The position numbers were made by a program, and so were the translations under genes. Below are positions 34,521 to 43,048 of a stretch of 64,000 nt of DNA, in pieces. The notes under the pieces were generated by a model. It had not been told where the DNA came from and made no database searches. It saw only the letters and a list, made by a program, of their open reading frames with translations. The DNA comes from Verrucomicrobia bacterium UBA3841. GTDB taxonomy: Bacteria > Verrucomicrobiota > Kiritimatiellia > RFP12 > UBA1067. The stretch's first letter is position 1. Each line of letters starts with the position of its first letter. The DNA lies in NCBI GenBank assembly GCA_002392765.1, contig DGHT01000036.1, positions 19,559 to 83,558 on the forward strand, in the 5' to 3' direction.

Positions 34521-34590
34521 CTGGGAAAGCACCCCTGCCAGGGCATCCGCGTTGCGGACAACCTTCGGTTGGGGAATATGGTATCCTGCT
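34434..34590 (+). repeat. Composite repeat cassette, opposite orientation to the PfkB copy
   Basis: Contains AACGGGCGAGACGCCACCCC, TGCTAGGGCATC and GGGGGATATGTTCCCCC (34434-34510), then a second, partial copy with CCGCGTTGCGGACAACCTTC (34530-34570). The same modules, inverted, interrupt the PfkB gene at 10773-10849. Leads straight into copy A2 of the 177-bp element. Confidence 0.85.
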
Positions 34591-34767
34591 GGCGATATCA
34601 AGGAGATGCGGCATCCTGCCGCGTCCCTTTGCAAAACCGGCTTGTTTGTCTCACGCAAAGTACGCAAAGTTCGCAAAGCAACCATAGAAAAGAAACTTTG
34701 CGCGCTTCGCGAACTTGGCGTGAAATATATTCGGATGGCAAATACCTCTAATGACAACAATCCCACA
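34591..34767 (+). repeat. 177-bp repeat element, copy A2
   Basis: Differs from copy A1 (12004-12180) at only about four positions, with no length difference. The internal hairpin lies at 34651-34723. The 473-bp stretch 34521-34993 holds only this element, its flanking hairpin modules and the ribokinase promoter. Confidence 0.92.
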
Positions 34768-34826
34768 ATCTCATAATTTCATAAACGAGCGGGACGGTCG
34801 GCTTTCCCAGTTACCTCTTTCCTCGC

Positions 34827-34845
34827 AACGGGCGAGACGCCCGTT
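34827..34845. repeat. 19-bp hairpin AACGGGCG-AGA-CGCCCGTT
   Basis: Perfect 8-bp arms with a 3-nt loop, followed by CCCCC. Identical at 63919-63937 and present as its complement at 10874-10892. A recurring module at the ends of the repeat elements. Confidence 0.85.
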
Positions 34846-34895
34846 CCCCCAGTTATTCACGGAGCGGGACCTTACAACTCCTTGGAAGCCGCAAT

Positions 34896-34926
34896 TTCAC
34901 ATTTTACACTTTATTTGTGGTATAAT
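34896..34926 (+). promoter_or_regulatory. Probable promoter of the ribokinase gene
   Basis: TATAAT at 34921-34926 with TTCACA at 34896-34901 (19-bp spacer, slightly long). The leader to the ATG is about 60 nt and contains GAAAGGAGG (34976-34984). Confidence 0.5.
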
Positions 34927-34993
34927 ATAATGTGGAAGCGCACGTATTCGCGTTCGTCGCGCTGTAGACGGCTTGAAAGGAGGAATCAAGACA

Positions 34994-35923
34994 ATGACGA
35001 AACCATCGAAGAAAATCGTAGTGCTGGGTTCGACCAACACAGACATGGTGATCGCCGGCAAGCGCATCCCCGTTCCGGGCGAGACAGTGAGCGGCGGAAA
35101 ATTCATGATGAACCCGGGCGGCAAGGGAGCAAACCAGGCCGTCGCCGTTGCGCGGCTCTCGGCGAAGCGCGGACAGTGTACGTTCATCGCAAAAGTCGGT
35201 GACGACATCTTCGGCCGCGAGACTGCGGCAAGGATGAAGAAGGACGGCATAGCGGCGCATCTCGTCATCGACCGCAAGGAGCAGTCGGGTACGGCGCTCA
35301 TACTCGTTGACGCGAAGGGGCAGAACGTAATATCCGTCGCGCTCGGCGCCAACGGCACGCTTTCGCCGAAAGACGTAGAGCCGTTCAGGAAGGATATAGA
35401 GGGCGCGGCGGCGCTCGTCATGCAGCTTGAGACCCCTGTCGAGACGGTCTTGTGGGCGGCGAAGGTCGCGCACGACAAAGGCGTGACGGTGATACTGAAC
35501 CCGGCCCCGGCGGGGAAACTTCCGAAGTCGCTCTATCCGCTCGTGGACTGGATCACGCCGAACGAGACCGAGGCGGAGCTGCTGACCGGCGTGAAGGTGT
35601 CAGATGCCGCGAGCGCGGCCAAGGCGGTGAAAGTCCTGAAGAAGCGCGGCGTCGGGCATGTCGTCATCACCATGGGCACGAAAGGCTGCTGGTGCGGCGA
35701 TTGCGGAAAGCTGTTTCCAGCTCTCAAGGTGAAGGCGGTCGACTGCGTTGCGGCCGGGGACACGTTCAACGGCGCGTTTTCCGTCGCGCTCGCGGAAGGC
35801 AAGTCGTGTGCGGAGGCGATAGATTTCGCGCAGAAAGCCGCAGCGATCGCCGTCACCCGCCCGGGGGCTCAGTCGTCCGTGCCGTACCGGAAGGAAATTG
35901 TTAAATTGAGGGAACAGGGATGA
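34994..35923 (+). CDS. rbsK: Ribokinase
   Basis: A 309-residue PfkB-fold kinase. N-terminal VVLGSTNTDMVI, NPGGKGANQAVAVARL (about 36-51) and LNPAPAGKLP, PNETEAELLTG (about 190), and the catalytic AAGDTFNGAF (about 255-264) match ribokinase rather than fructokinase. It phosphorylates D-ribose at O5. The ATG at 34994 has GAAAGGAGG 9 bp upstream; an in-frame TTG at 34973 would swallow this site, so it was not used. The last residues (KLREQG) come from a GAGGGAACAGGGAT repeat. It precedes a nucleoside hydrolase/kinase fusion, which would supply ribose. Confidence 0.88.
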   Translation: MTKPSKKIVVLGSTNTDMVIAGKRIPVPGETVSGGKFMMNPGGKGANQAVAVARLSAKRGQCTFIAKVGDDIFGRETAARMKKDGIAAHLVIDRKEQSGTALILVDAKGQNVISVALGANGTLSPKDVEPFRKDIEGAAALVMQLETPVETVLWAAKVAHDKGVTVILNPAPAGKLPKSLYPLVDWITPNETEAELLTGVKVSDAASAAKAVKVLKKRGVGHVVITMGTKGCWCGDCGKLFPALKVKAVDCVAAGDTFNGAFSVALAEGKSCAEAIDFAQKAAAIAVTRPGAQSSVPYRKEIVKLREQG

Positions 35924-35937
35924 GGGAACAGGGATAA
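35908..35937 (+). repeat. Two GAGGGAACAGGGAT units
   Basis: A direct 14-bp repeat straddling the ribokinase stop codon. Related to the 7-mer GAGGGAA runs elsewhere. Confidence 0.75.
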
Positions 35938-35963
35938 AGTGTAAAATGTAAAGAGTAAAATAT

Positions 35964-38900
35964 ATGAAGAAAACAATTGTCGCGCTTGCATGCGCCATGT
36001 CCACGTGGGTCGCTGCTTCCGAGCCGGTCAAAGTCATTTTCGACACCGATATGATTACCGACTTCGACGATGTCGGCGCGCTCGCGTGCCTGCACGCGCT
36101 CGCCGACGCTGGCGAGTGCGAGATACTCGCTACGGTCAGCGCGACGCGCGGCAATGCGTCGGTAGGCGCGATCGAGGTGATCAACCGCTACTACGGGCGC
36201 GGCGATCTGCCTGTTGGAGCGCCGAAGGGCATGGGGGTGATCGGCGAAAAAGCCGGCGCGACGGAGAAGGTCCGCCCGGACGCGCCGCTCGGAGAACGGA
36301 CCGGCAACGACGGCGGCCACTACAAGTACCGAAAGCTGCTCCAGGACTATCCAGGGTGGTACCGGTACGCCGATGCCGACGACGCGCCCGACGCGAATGA
36401 AGTCTATCGCCGCGTTCTCGCCGCGCAGCCGGATCGCAGCGTGACGATATGTTCCGTTGGCTTTCTCACGAACCTGCGCAGACTTCTCGAAACGGAGCCG
36501 GACGCGATTTCGCCGCTCAGCGGCAGGGAACTTGTCGAGCGGAAAGTCAGGCTCTGGGTCGCCATGGCATGTAAATATCCGACAGGCAAGGAATACAATT
36601 CGAAATGGGATGCCGAATCCTCGCGCATCGTACTGGAGAGCTGGCCGACGCCAGCCGTATTCACCGATTTCGAATATGGCAAAGACTGCTTTGCGGGACG
36701 GGCGATCGCTGAGACGCCAGACCCCGGTCCGGGGCGCAATCCCGTCCGCGACGTGTTCGCAGGCAACATCCCATCGCGCGATGAGATTGCAAGCGACCCG
36801 GCAAAATGGCTCCGCCGCTCGTTCGGCGCCGGCGGGCGCAGCGCATGGGACGAGACGGCGGTGCTGATAGCGGTGCGCGGCACGGAGCCGTATTTCAACG
36901 TTGAACGCGGCGCATACCGCATGGTCGGCGACGACGGCACGGACGAGTGGGTCCCCGACGCGCAGCGCGGTCCTCATCTCCGCGTCACGGAAAAGCTGTC
37001 CAAGGCGAAAGTCGCCGCCGTTATCGACGATCTGATCCTGCGCGGACCGCGCGAGGGCGCGTCTCCCCGGGCGTCTGACGAGGCGCAGCCGGCGATATCG
37101 CAGGCTGCGGCGGCGGATGTCGCCTCTCTTCGCCAGGCGGTGTGGAACGAGGCGAGCGACGGCGGCTCGTTTTCCGTGACATGCACTGTCACCGCCGTGA
37201 TACATGCGGATCAGCGGCATACTTCCTATTGGGTGGCGGACGATACGGGCTACGGATACATGCGCGCGACAAATTCCCTCGATGTCGCGCCGGGCGACCG
37301 CATTGTCGCGCAAGGGCATATCGGGATGGACGGCTTCGACTGGCGGCGGGCGTTCATGGAAGGCGCGGTGCGGCTTGGCCGCGGCGAAGTTCCCCCGCCG
37401 GTGCCTGTGTCGCCCGAGCAACTCGGCGACGAGTCTTTTGACGGACGGATCGTCATCATGAGGGGTATCGTGACCGACATAGTCCACGATGAAATCGATC
37501 CCGCCTGGCGCTTCCTCCTGATGCGTACCGGCTCCGCGCCGTTTTTCGCGGCGGTCTGTTCGGACGACGACGAGGCGTTCGGACGGCTGCTCGGCGCGGA
37601 GATTGCGGCCAAAGGCGTGGCGACCGTCCTGCCGGACGGCGGCAAGCGGAAGTTCCAGACGCCGCAGCTCACGGTCGCGGGCGTGGACGACATCACCGTG
37701 GAAACGCCCCCGGCGGAGGATCCGCTGGACGCCCCTCGCATTCCGTCCTATCCGCAGAAGACCCTCGAGGGACTGCGCTACAAGTCGGTGTCGGCGCTTT
37801 CGCGGATGGGCATGAGAAGCGTCGTCGGAAATATCATAGCCGTGTACGACGGCGCCAGGCGGATGCTGCTGAAGACGTCCGACGGGCAGATAGTCGGCGC
37901 GCATCTGCGAAAGCCGACCGACATGGAATTCGGGGATTGCGTCGCGGTGGCGGGCTTCCCCGAGACCGACCTTTTCATCATCACTCTCGACAAAGCGATA
38001 TGCCGCCGCGAGCCGGGGGATCGTATCGCGTACGACCCGCCGCAAACGCTTCCTGAGAATTTCGCGATGGAGGTTGTCCTGCGCGACATCTGCGCGCATG
38101 GCGGCGCCGTGCGGATACGCGGGCGCGTCGACGAAATGGATGTCGACGGGAGGGCGTTCGAAGTGCGGCACGGCGGACACTTGATACGCGTCGACTTCGG
38201 CGCAGTCGCGCCGCATGTGGATGCGGTTGAACCCGGCAGTCTCGTCGAAGTCGCCGGCACTTGCGTTCGCAACACGAGCGCCGATGCATCCGGCGGCTTT
38301 ACGCGTACGGCGGGATTCACCGTCGTCCCCCGGACTCCGGAGGATATGCGGATTGTCGCCGGGCCCCCGTGGTGGACGGTAGGGCGGATGCTCGCGGTCG
38401 TCCTGGTCCTCGCCGCGGCGCTCGCGCTCGCGGCTGCCTGGAACATCACTCTGCGCCGTCTCGCGGAACGCCGCGGAAGGCTTCTTTACAAGTCGAAACT
38501 GGAATCCGCCGCCGCCGATCTCCGGGTGGAGGAACGCACACGCCTCGCCGTGGAACTGCACGACTCGATAGCGCAGACTCTCACCGGCGTTTCTTTCCAG
38601 ATCGACGCAGCGGAGCGGACTTTGCCCCGGGATGCGGCAGAACCGGCCGGCTACATAGACGCCGCGCGGAAGGCGCTCCTTTCGTGCCGCGAGGAGCTGA
38701 GACGCTGCCTGTGGGACCTCAGGAGCGAAACGCTCGCCGAACCTGATCTCCAGAATGCGATAGAGAAGACGGTCAGACCGCATATCGGCGGCACGGACGT
38801 GACGATACGATTCCATGCAAGCCGCCGCCTCATCCCGGATGTCATTGCGCACAACGTGCTTTCGATCATCCGCGAACTTTGCGTAAACGCGGTGAAGCAC

Positions 38901-39128
38901 GGCAGCGCGCGCAAGATTCGCATAGCGGGCGAACTCAAGGACGGGATGATCCGGTTCGTCGTCAGGGACGACGGTTGCGGATTCGATGTCGAAAACCGTC
39001 CAACGCCTATGCAGGGGCATTTCGGTCTCCAGGGGATAAAGGAGCGGACGCGGCGTTTGCACGGGACGCTTGAACTGGAAAGCAAGGTCGGCGGGGGAAC
39101 TGCCGCGACAGTGGAGATTCCGCTATGA
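35964..39128 (+). CDS. Nucleoside hydrolase-like domain fused to a sensor histidine kinase
   Basis: A 1054-residue protein with a signal peptide (about 1-19). Residues about 22-375 are an inosine-uridine nucleoside hydrolase fold: VIFDTDMITDFDDVGALACL (25-44) keeps the calcium-binding Asp cluster (27, 29, 35, 36). Residues about 390-800 are several beta-rich, OB-like segments of no clear family. A single membrane helix (about 806-828) is followed by a HisKA_3 kinase: RTRLAVELHDSIAQTLTGVS (phospho-His866), REELRRCLWDLRSE, N-box ELCVNAVKHGSA, G-box DDGCGFD and HFGLQGIKERTRRL. The sensor side is thus a periplasmic nucleoside-binding or cleaving enzyme. It overlaps the response-regulator gene by ATGA and lies 40 bp after ribokinase. 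Confidence 0.85.
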   Translation: MKKTIVALACAMSTWVAASEPVKVIFDTDMITDFDDVGALACLHALADAGECEILATVSATRGNASVGAIEVINRYYGRGDLPVGAPKGMGVIGEKAGATEKVRPDAPLGERTGNDGGHYKYRKLLQDYPGWYRYADADDAPDANEVYRRVLAAQPDRSVTICSVGFLTNLRRLLETEPDAISPLSGRELVERKVRLWVAMACKYPTGKEYNSKWDAESSRIVLESWPTPAVFTDFEYGKDCFAGRAIAETPDPGPGRNPVRDVFAGNIPSRDEIASDPAKWLRRSFGAGGRSAWDETAVLIAVRGTEPYFNVERGAYRMVGDDGTDEWVPDAQRGPHLRVTEKLSKAKVAAVIDDLILRGPREGASPRASDEAQPAISQAAAADVASLRQAVWNEASDGGSFSVTCTVTAVIHADQRHTSYWVADDTGYGYMRATNSLDVAPGDRIVAQGHIGMDGFDWRRAFMEGAVRLGRGEVPPPVPVSPEQLGDESFDGRIVIMRGIVTDIVHDEIDPAWRFLLMRTGSAPFFAAVCSDDDEAFGRLLGAEIAAKGVATVLPDGGKRKFQTPQLTVAGVDDITVETPPAEDPLDAPRIPSYPQKTLEGLRYKSVSALSRMGMRSVVGNIIAVYDGARRMLLKTSDGQIVGAHLRKPTDMEFGDCVAVAGFPETDLFIITLDKAICRREPGDRIAYDPPQTLPENFAMEVVLRDICAHGGAVRIRGRVDEMDVDGRAFEVRHGGHLIRVDFGAVAPHVDAVEPGSLVEVAGTCVRNTSADASGGFTRTAGFTVVPRTPEDMRIVAGPPWWTVGRMLAVVLVLAAALALAAAWNITLRRLAERRGRLLYKSKLESAAADLRVEERTRLAVELHDSIAQTLTGVSFQIDAAERTLPRDAAEPAGYIDAARKALLSCREELRRCLWDLRSETLAEPDLQNAIEKTVRPHIGGTDVTIRFHASRRLIPDVIAHNVLSIIRELCVNAVKHGSARKIRIAGELKDGMIRFVVRDDGCGFDVENRPTPMQGHFGLQGIKERTRRLHGTLELESKVGGGTAATVEIPL

Positions 39129-39745
39129 AGAAGATCCGCGTTATGATCGTCGACGACCATTCGGTCGTGAGGATGGGCCTTACGGCGATATTGAATCTTG
39201 AAAAGGACCTCGTCGTGTGCGGCACGGCGGAAAGCGGCGCGGAAGCCGCGGATGCCGCGCTGCGCTTCAAGCCGGACGTGATTGTAATGGATCTCATGAT
39301 GCCTGACATGGACGGCGCGGAGGCGACGGCGGCCATCCGCAAAACCCTCCCCGATGCGAAGATACTGATACTTACGACATTCGGTACTTCGGGGGAACTT
39401 TCGCGCGCGGTCTCCGCCGGCGCGACCGGCGCGGTGACGAAGAACATAGCGAACGCCGAACTCGTCGCCGCCATCCACGACACGGCGGAAGGGCGGCCTC
39501 ACTTCTCGCCGGAAATCCGCCAGGCGCTGGACGACGCGGCCGCGCTGCCGGATTTCACGCGCCGCCAGCTGGAAGTCCTCAAGTCAATAACGCGCGGACT
39601 TTCCAACGACGACATCGCCCGGCAGCTGGGACTCTCCAAAACGCGCATCAAGCAGCATCTTAACGAGATTTACGACAAACTCGGCGCGGCGAATCGCGCC
39701 GAGGCCGTAGCGATCGCCATGCGCCTGCCGGGTTTCGACGCGTAA
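39125..39745 (+). CDS. NarL/FixJ-family response regulator
   Basis: A 206-residue regulator. Receiver domain 1-120 with acidic pair VDDH (10-11), phospho-acceptor Asp56 in VMDLMMPDMDG, Thr85 region ILTTFG and Lys about 105. A LuxR-type helix-turn-helix (about 140-200) reads FTRRQLEVLKSITRGLSNDDIARQ, then LSKTRIKQHLNEIYDKLGA. It is translationally coupled to the fused kinase and is its obvious partner. Targets are unknown; the ribokinase promoter and the promoter at 39.8 kb are candidates. Confidence 0.93.
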   Translation: MKKIRVMIVDDHSVVRMGLTAILNLEKDLVVCGTAESGAEAADAALRFKPDVIVMDLMMPDMDGAEATAAIRKTLPDAKILILTTFGTSGELSRAVSAGATGAVTKNIANAELVAAIHDTAEGRPHFSPEIRQALDDAAALPDFTRRQLEVLKSITRGLSNDDIARQLGLSKTRIKQHLNEIYDKLGAANRAEAVAIAMRLPGFDA

Positions 39746-39790
39746 CGGCGAAGGCCACCCCTGTTTCCCCTCGTCCCCTGCCGCCGCAAC

Positions 39791-39836
39791 CTGTCCTTTA
39801 GGACAGATTGCCGGATTGCGCCATCGGTGGTATAAT
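39791..39836 (+). promoter_or_regulatory. Palindrome plus strong promoter
   Basis: CTGTCC-TTTA-GGACAG (39791-39806), then TTGCCG (39808-39813), 17 bp and TATAAT (39831-39836). The palindrome ends 24 bp before the -10 box, as does the one upstream of the GntR/LacI-type gene. Drives the giant secreted protein gene. Confidence 0.7.
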
Positions 39837-39904
39837 GACTATGAGATTCTCAATTGGAAAACCAGTTGGGAAAACACTTCATGTCCATCAAAAGAGGGTT
39901 CGTA

Positions 39905-42900
39905 ATGAAACGATACATGCTTGCAATGCTCTTCGCAATGGCCTCGCTCTTCGCGTCCGCCGCCGCAACGGTTATAAATGTTCCGGCGAATGGCTCCCTT
40001 GAGCTGACGAGCGGAAACAACAAGGACAATACAATCATCGTCGCGGCTGGAGGAGCTACGATCACGTTTGCGAACGGAAGCGGGAACAAGACGTTTTATC
40101 CGCACCTTGTCGTTTCCGGCGGCGTCGTGCGCGTCAGTTCGTCTGGATTTTCCCGTTATCGGTTCGTCTCCGGCGTTCGCGCCGTCGACGGAGGCTCGCT
40201 TGAAATCGACGGCGTTTCAACGATCAGCATCGACCGCAAGACAATTCCAGACCCCACTGATATCATGCCGGCCACCGGCCCGCTTTGCGACTTCGACAAC
40301 GTAAGCTTCACTTCCGGTTCCGGCAAACTTGCGCTCAATTACAATGCCACCGTCCGTCGGTTGCCGAACTGCAAGATCGTCGTGGAGCCTGGCGACAGTG
40401 CGGTGCCCACGACGGTTGCCCTCGCAAGCACTGACTCCAACGCCGCCGCTGCGCTGCTTGATAATGGCTCGCTTTGCCTTACCAACTTCAACGCCATAGC
40501 GCTTACGGCTAATGCGCTTCCCGACGGATGCCATGTGCGGGTTTCGCCAGGGCGAACTTTCAAGTTCGATCAAGGGAATCTTGCTGCTGATGGTTTGACC
40601 TTGATGCCTTCCTCCGGTGCGACAGGCCTCTTCAACATTGAGCTTCTCGGGCGCGGTGCGACGGTGTGCTTTGCAAATGATGGAGGAAAGAACATCCGAT
40701 GCGAGTCAAACATCACAGGGCTTGGCGAAATTCTCTTCAAGCCGAATTCAGGAACTGTCATAACGCGCTTCCGCGGCATGGCCTATACGGCGACAGATTC
40801 TTCGTCATTTTCAATTCCGGTTGACACGGCGAACGAGCCTGTTCCCACAGAGAGCTGGAAGTCAAAGGTTTCGCACTGGTTCGACGCTTCTGACGAGTCG
40901 ACGCTCGTACCGTTCTCGTTCGATCCGTCCGTCTGGGGCGGCAATTGGGTAAGCGCAAAAAACGAATTCGATGGGAATCAGCTTGTCATTGGCATGAAGG
41001 ACAAGGTGGAGGGTTCTACTGTGTCGCTGTACAACAAGCGGCTATGGAGCGCAGACGGGCATTTCAGCGCGTCGCAATATCACCTTCAGGTCCTGCCGTA
41101 TATGGTAAAGGACGGTTTGAACGGTAAGACGTATTTGAGTTGCGGAAAGCGCGGTGATCCATCCGATGGAGCCAAGTATGATTCCAACGGCAATCTCATA
41201 TCATCAACCGAGAACCGCCGTCTCAAATTCTGGAGTTCCACGGCGATTGACGGCAGCACAGTTCCATCAGGTGGCTATACCAAGATCAGTGCATCTTATG
41301 CAATACTCGTTTTCGGTTCGCAGAACGGCGGTGGCGAAGCGGTAATCGGTACGGACGGCAATCAGGTGCCCGGGAACGGTTCGTTTGTCCGGCAGAGTGG
41401 AATCGACAAGGCATGGACTACCCGAGACGGTTATTCCATGCATGCTGATGGGCTTACTGTAAATCCGAAAAGCGCAAAGCCGAACGGCGGATGGCAGATT
41501 CTATCTATAGACATGTCGGCGACAAATACGCTGGTCAACGGTCTCGGACCGATGGATGCCAATGCCGGCGAAACCGACTGCGGCGGTCAGAACTACGCCG
41601 AAGTCATCTTCTTCTCCGAGAAGCCGACGACTGTCGAGCGCGCCGCCTGCGAGCGCTACCTTGCCGAGAAGTGGGGCCTCGAATCCTCTTATGCGCAGTG
41701 GGATGTTCCGTATGCGCAGCTTAGCGGTAGTTCGGGGACCGTGACTCTCTACGACGATGCCAGAACCACATACGACAGTGTGGAAGAGATAGCTGCGGAA
41801 GGTTCGTTCTCCGGTACAGTAATCATTCCGCGCGAAAAGACGCTGGTCATTGAGAAACCACTTCCACCTACAGAAGCGGATGTGCCGGAGACGAATCGCG
41901 TCGGCTGGTACGACCCCGACTTTTCGGGTGCGGTTGTATACGATGCAACCGCGCTTGGACACGACGATTTGCTCTATGTACTTTATGGCAGGACGTTGGT
42001 GGACTTGTGCACAGACGATAACGATATATGGTTCACGAGCGGATGGCGCGGAGATAGCGGGGCCGTCAACAATTTCGCACCTTCCGTCTCACGGTCTGCA
42101 CGAGGTGCGCTCACGACCGGCCCTAAACGCAACTGGCTCAATTTCAAGGAAAGTCACGGGGACTCCCTCGGTAATATGATTCGCTCGCGCAAGGTATTTT
42201 CTGGCGTAAACGGATCCATGTACCCCATGAAAGTCCGGCAGGGGTTCTTTGTCGTCGATACTTCGTCCGGAGGCGGTGACATATTCAATACAGATGCTAC
42301 GTTTTCTAAAGGCAAGATAAAGCCTCGCACCGACGGAAGCGACAGCAGCAAACCGATCTGGCGTGATGGTACGGTCGCTATGTCAGGCACATGGCTCGAC
42401 ACGGACGAGATCAACGGGGCGGAGCGAGGCTACAACGGCAGGGCAGAGGTTTTGTCTTTTGCTACCGAAAGCGAGACTTTGGATGTGGGATATGTTGCAA
42501 ACTACAACGGTTCTCATACCGAGATTGTCGGTGAATTCATACTCTACTCCCAGCCGCTGGAAGATGCGGCACGGACGAAGGTGCAGGAATACTTGATGTA
42601 CAAGTGGTTTGGCGACTTGAACAACAAGTATGCCGACTTTACAGGGGCGACCGTTCAGGGCGCGGGAACGGTGAAGAGCCCGACGTTGCGCAACCTGCCG
42701 AAGTTCGGCACCAACTTCACGGGTTCCCTTACCGGCGGCTCGCGGCTTGAGTTCAACCTTGGTGTGGACGGAGTCGCAGACCCGATCGACATTGGAAGGG
42801 CACTTGTCCTTGAGGACGGCGCGACGGTCGCCGTGAATGTAACGGGAAAACCCGCTCCGGGAAATTACACGCTCCTGACCGCAGAGTCGATAACCGGCAC

Positions 42901-43015
42901 GGCGACGCTTGACGTCATCGGCCTTCCGGACAGCCGCAAGGCTAAACTCCATGTAGATACTGATGAAATCTGGATGGAGGTGTCCGGGCCGGGAATGATG
43001 GTTATCTTACGCTGA
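39905..43015 (+). CDS. Giant secreted protein, autotransporter/LamG-like repeats
   Basis: A 1036-residue exported protein with a signal peptide (about 1-21, MKRYMLAMLFAMASLFASAA). The first 280 residues are rich in short beta strands (ITFANGSGNKTFYPHLVVSG), as in passenger domains of autotransporters. Two similar blocks, near 320-600 and 670-910, each begin with a W-F-D-x-S-D/Y-D-P pattern (VSHWFDASDES, RVGWYDPDFSG) and contain AEVIFFSEKP...RYLAEKWG or AEVLSFATES...EYLMYKWFGD, typical of LamG-like surface modules. The end resembles the closing strands of PEP-type beta-helix passengers. Two earlier in-frame ATGs were rejected because they precede the signal peptide. Function unknown; probably surface glycan binding. 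Confidence 0.7.
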   Translation: MKRYMLAMLFAMASLFASAAATVINVPANGSLELTSGNNKDNTIIVAAGGATITFANGSGNKTFYPHLVVSGGVVRVSSSGFSRYRFVSGVRAVDGGSLEIDGVSTISIDRKTIPDPTDIMPATGPLCDFDNVSFTSGSGKLALNYNATVRRLPNCKIVVEPGDSAVPTTVALASTDSNAAAALLDNGSLCLTNFNAIALTANALPDGCHVRVSPGRTFKFDQGNLAADGLTLMPSSGATGLFNIELLGRGATVCFANDGGKNIRCESNITGLGEILFKPNSGTVITRFRGMAYTATDSSSFSIPVDTANEPVPTESWKSKVSHWFDASDESTLVPFSFDPSVWGGNWVSAKNEFDGNQLVIGMKDKVEGSTVSLYNKRLWSADGHFSASQYHLQVLPYMVKDGLNGKTYLSCGKRGDPSDGAKYDSNGNLISSTENRRLKFWSSTAIDGSTVPSGGYTKISASYAILVFGSQNGGGEAVIGTDGNQVPGNGSFVRQSGIDKAWTTRDGYSMHADGLTVNPKSAKPNGGWQILSIDMSATNTLVNGLGPMDANAGETDCGGQNYAEVIFFSEKPTTVERAACERYLAEKWGLESSYAQWDVPYAQLSGSSGTVTLYDDARTTYDSVEEIAAEGSFSGTVIIPREKTLVIEKPLPPTEADVPETNRVGWYDPDFSGAVVYDATALGHDDLLYVLYGRTLVDLCTDDNDIWFTSGWRGDSGAVNNFAPSVSRSARGALTTGPKRNWLNFKESHGDSLGNMIRSRKVFSGVNGSMYPMKVRQGFFVVDTSSGGGDIFNTDATFSKGKIKPRTDGSDSSKPIWRDGTVAMSGTWLDTDEINGAERGYNGRAEVLSFATESETLDVGYVANYNGSHTEIVGEFILYSQPLEDAARTKVQEYLMYKWFGDLNNKYADFTGATVQGAGTVKSPTLRNLPKFGTNFTGSLTGGSRLEFNLGVDGVADPIDIGRALVLEDGATVAVNVTGKPAPGNYTLLTAESITGTATLDVIGLPDSRKAKLHVDTDEIWMEVSGPGMMVILR

Positions 43016-43048
43016 CGCAGAAGGAAAAGCTCGCGGAGGAATGCTTAC

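Noticed and set aside
35901..39062. A 1053-codon open frame on the minus strand opposite the kinase fusion
   Set aside because: It is the mirror of a GC-rich gene; it shows no recognisable motif, an Arg/His-rich composition and no ribosome site, while the plus strand encodes clear domains.
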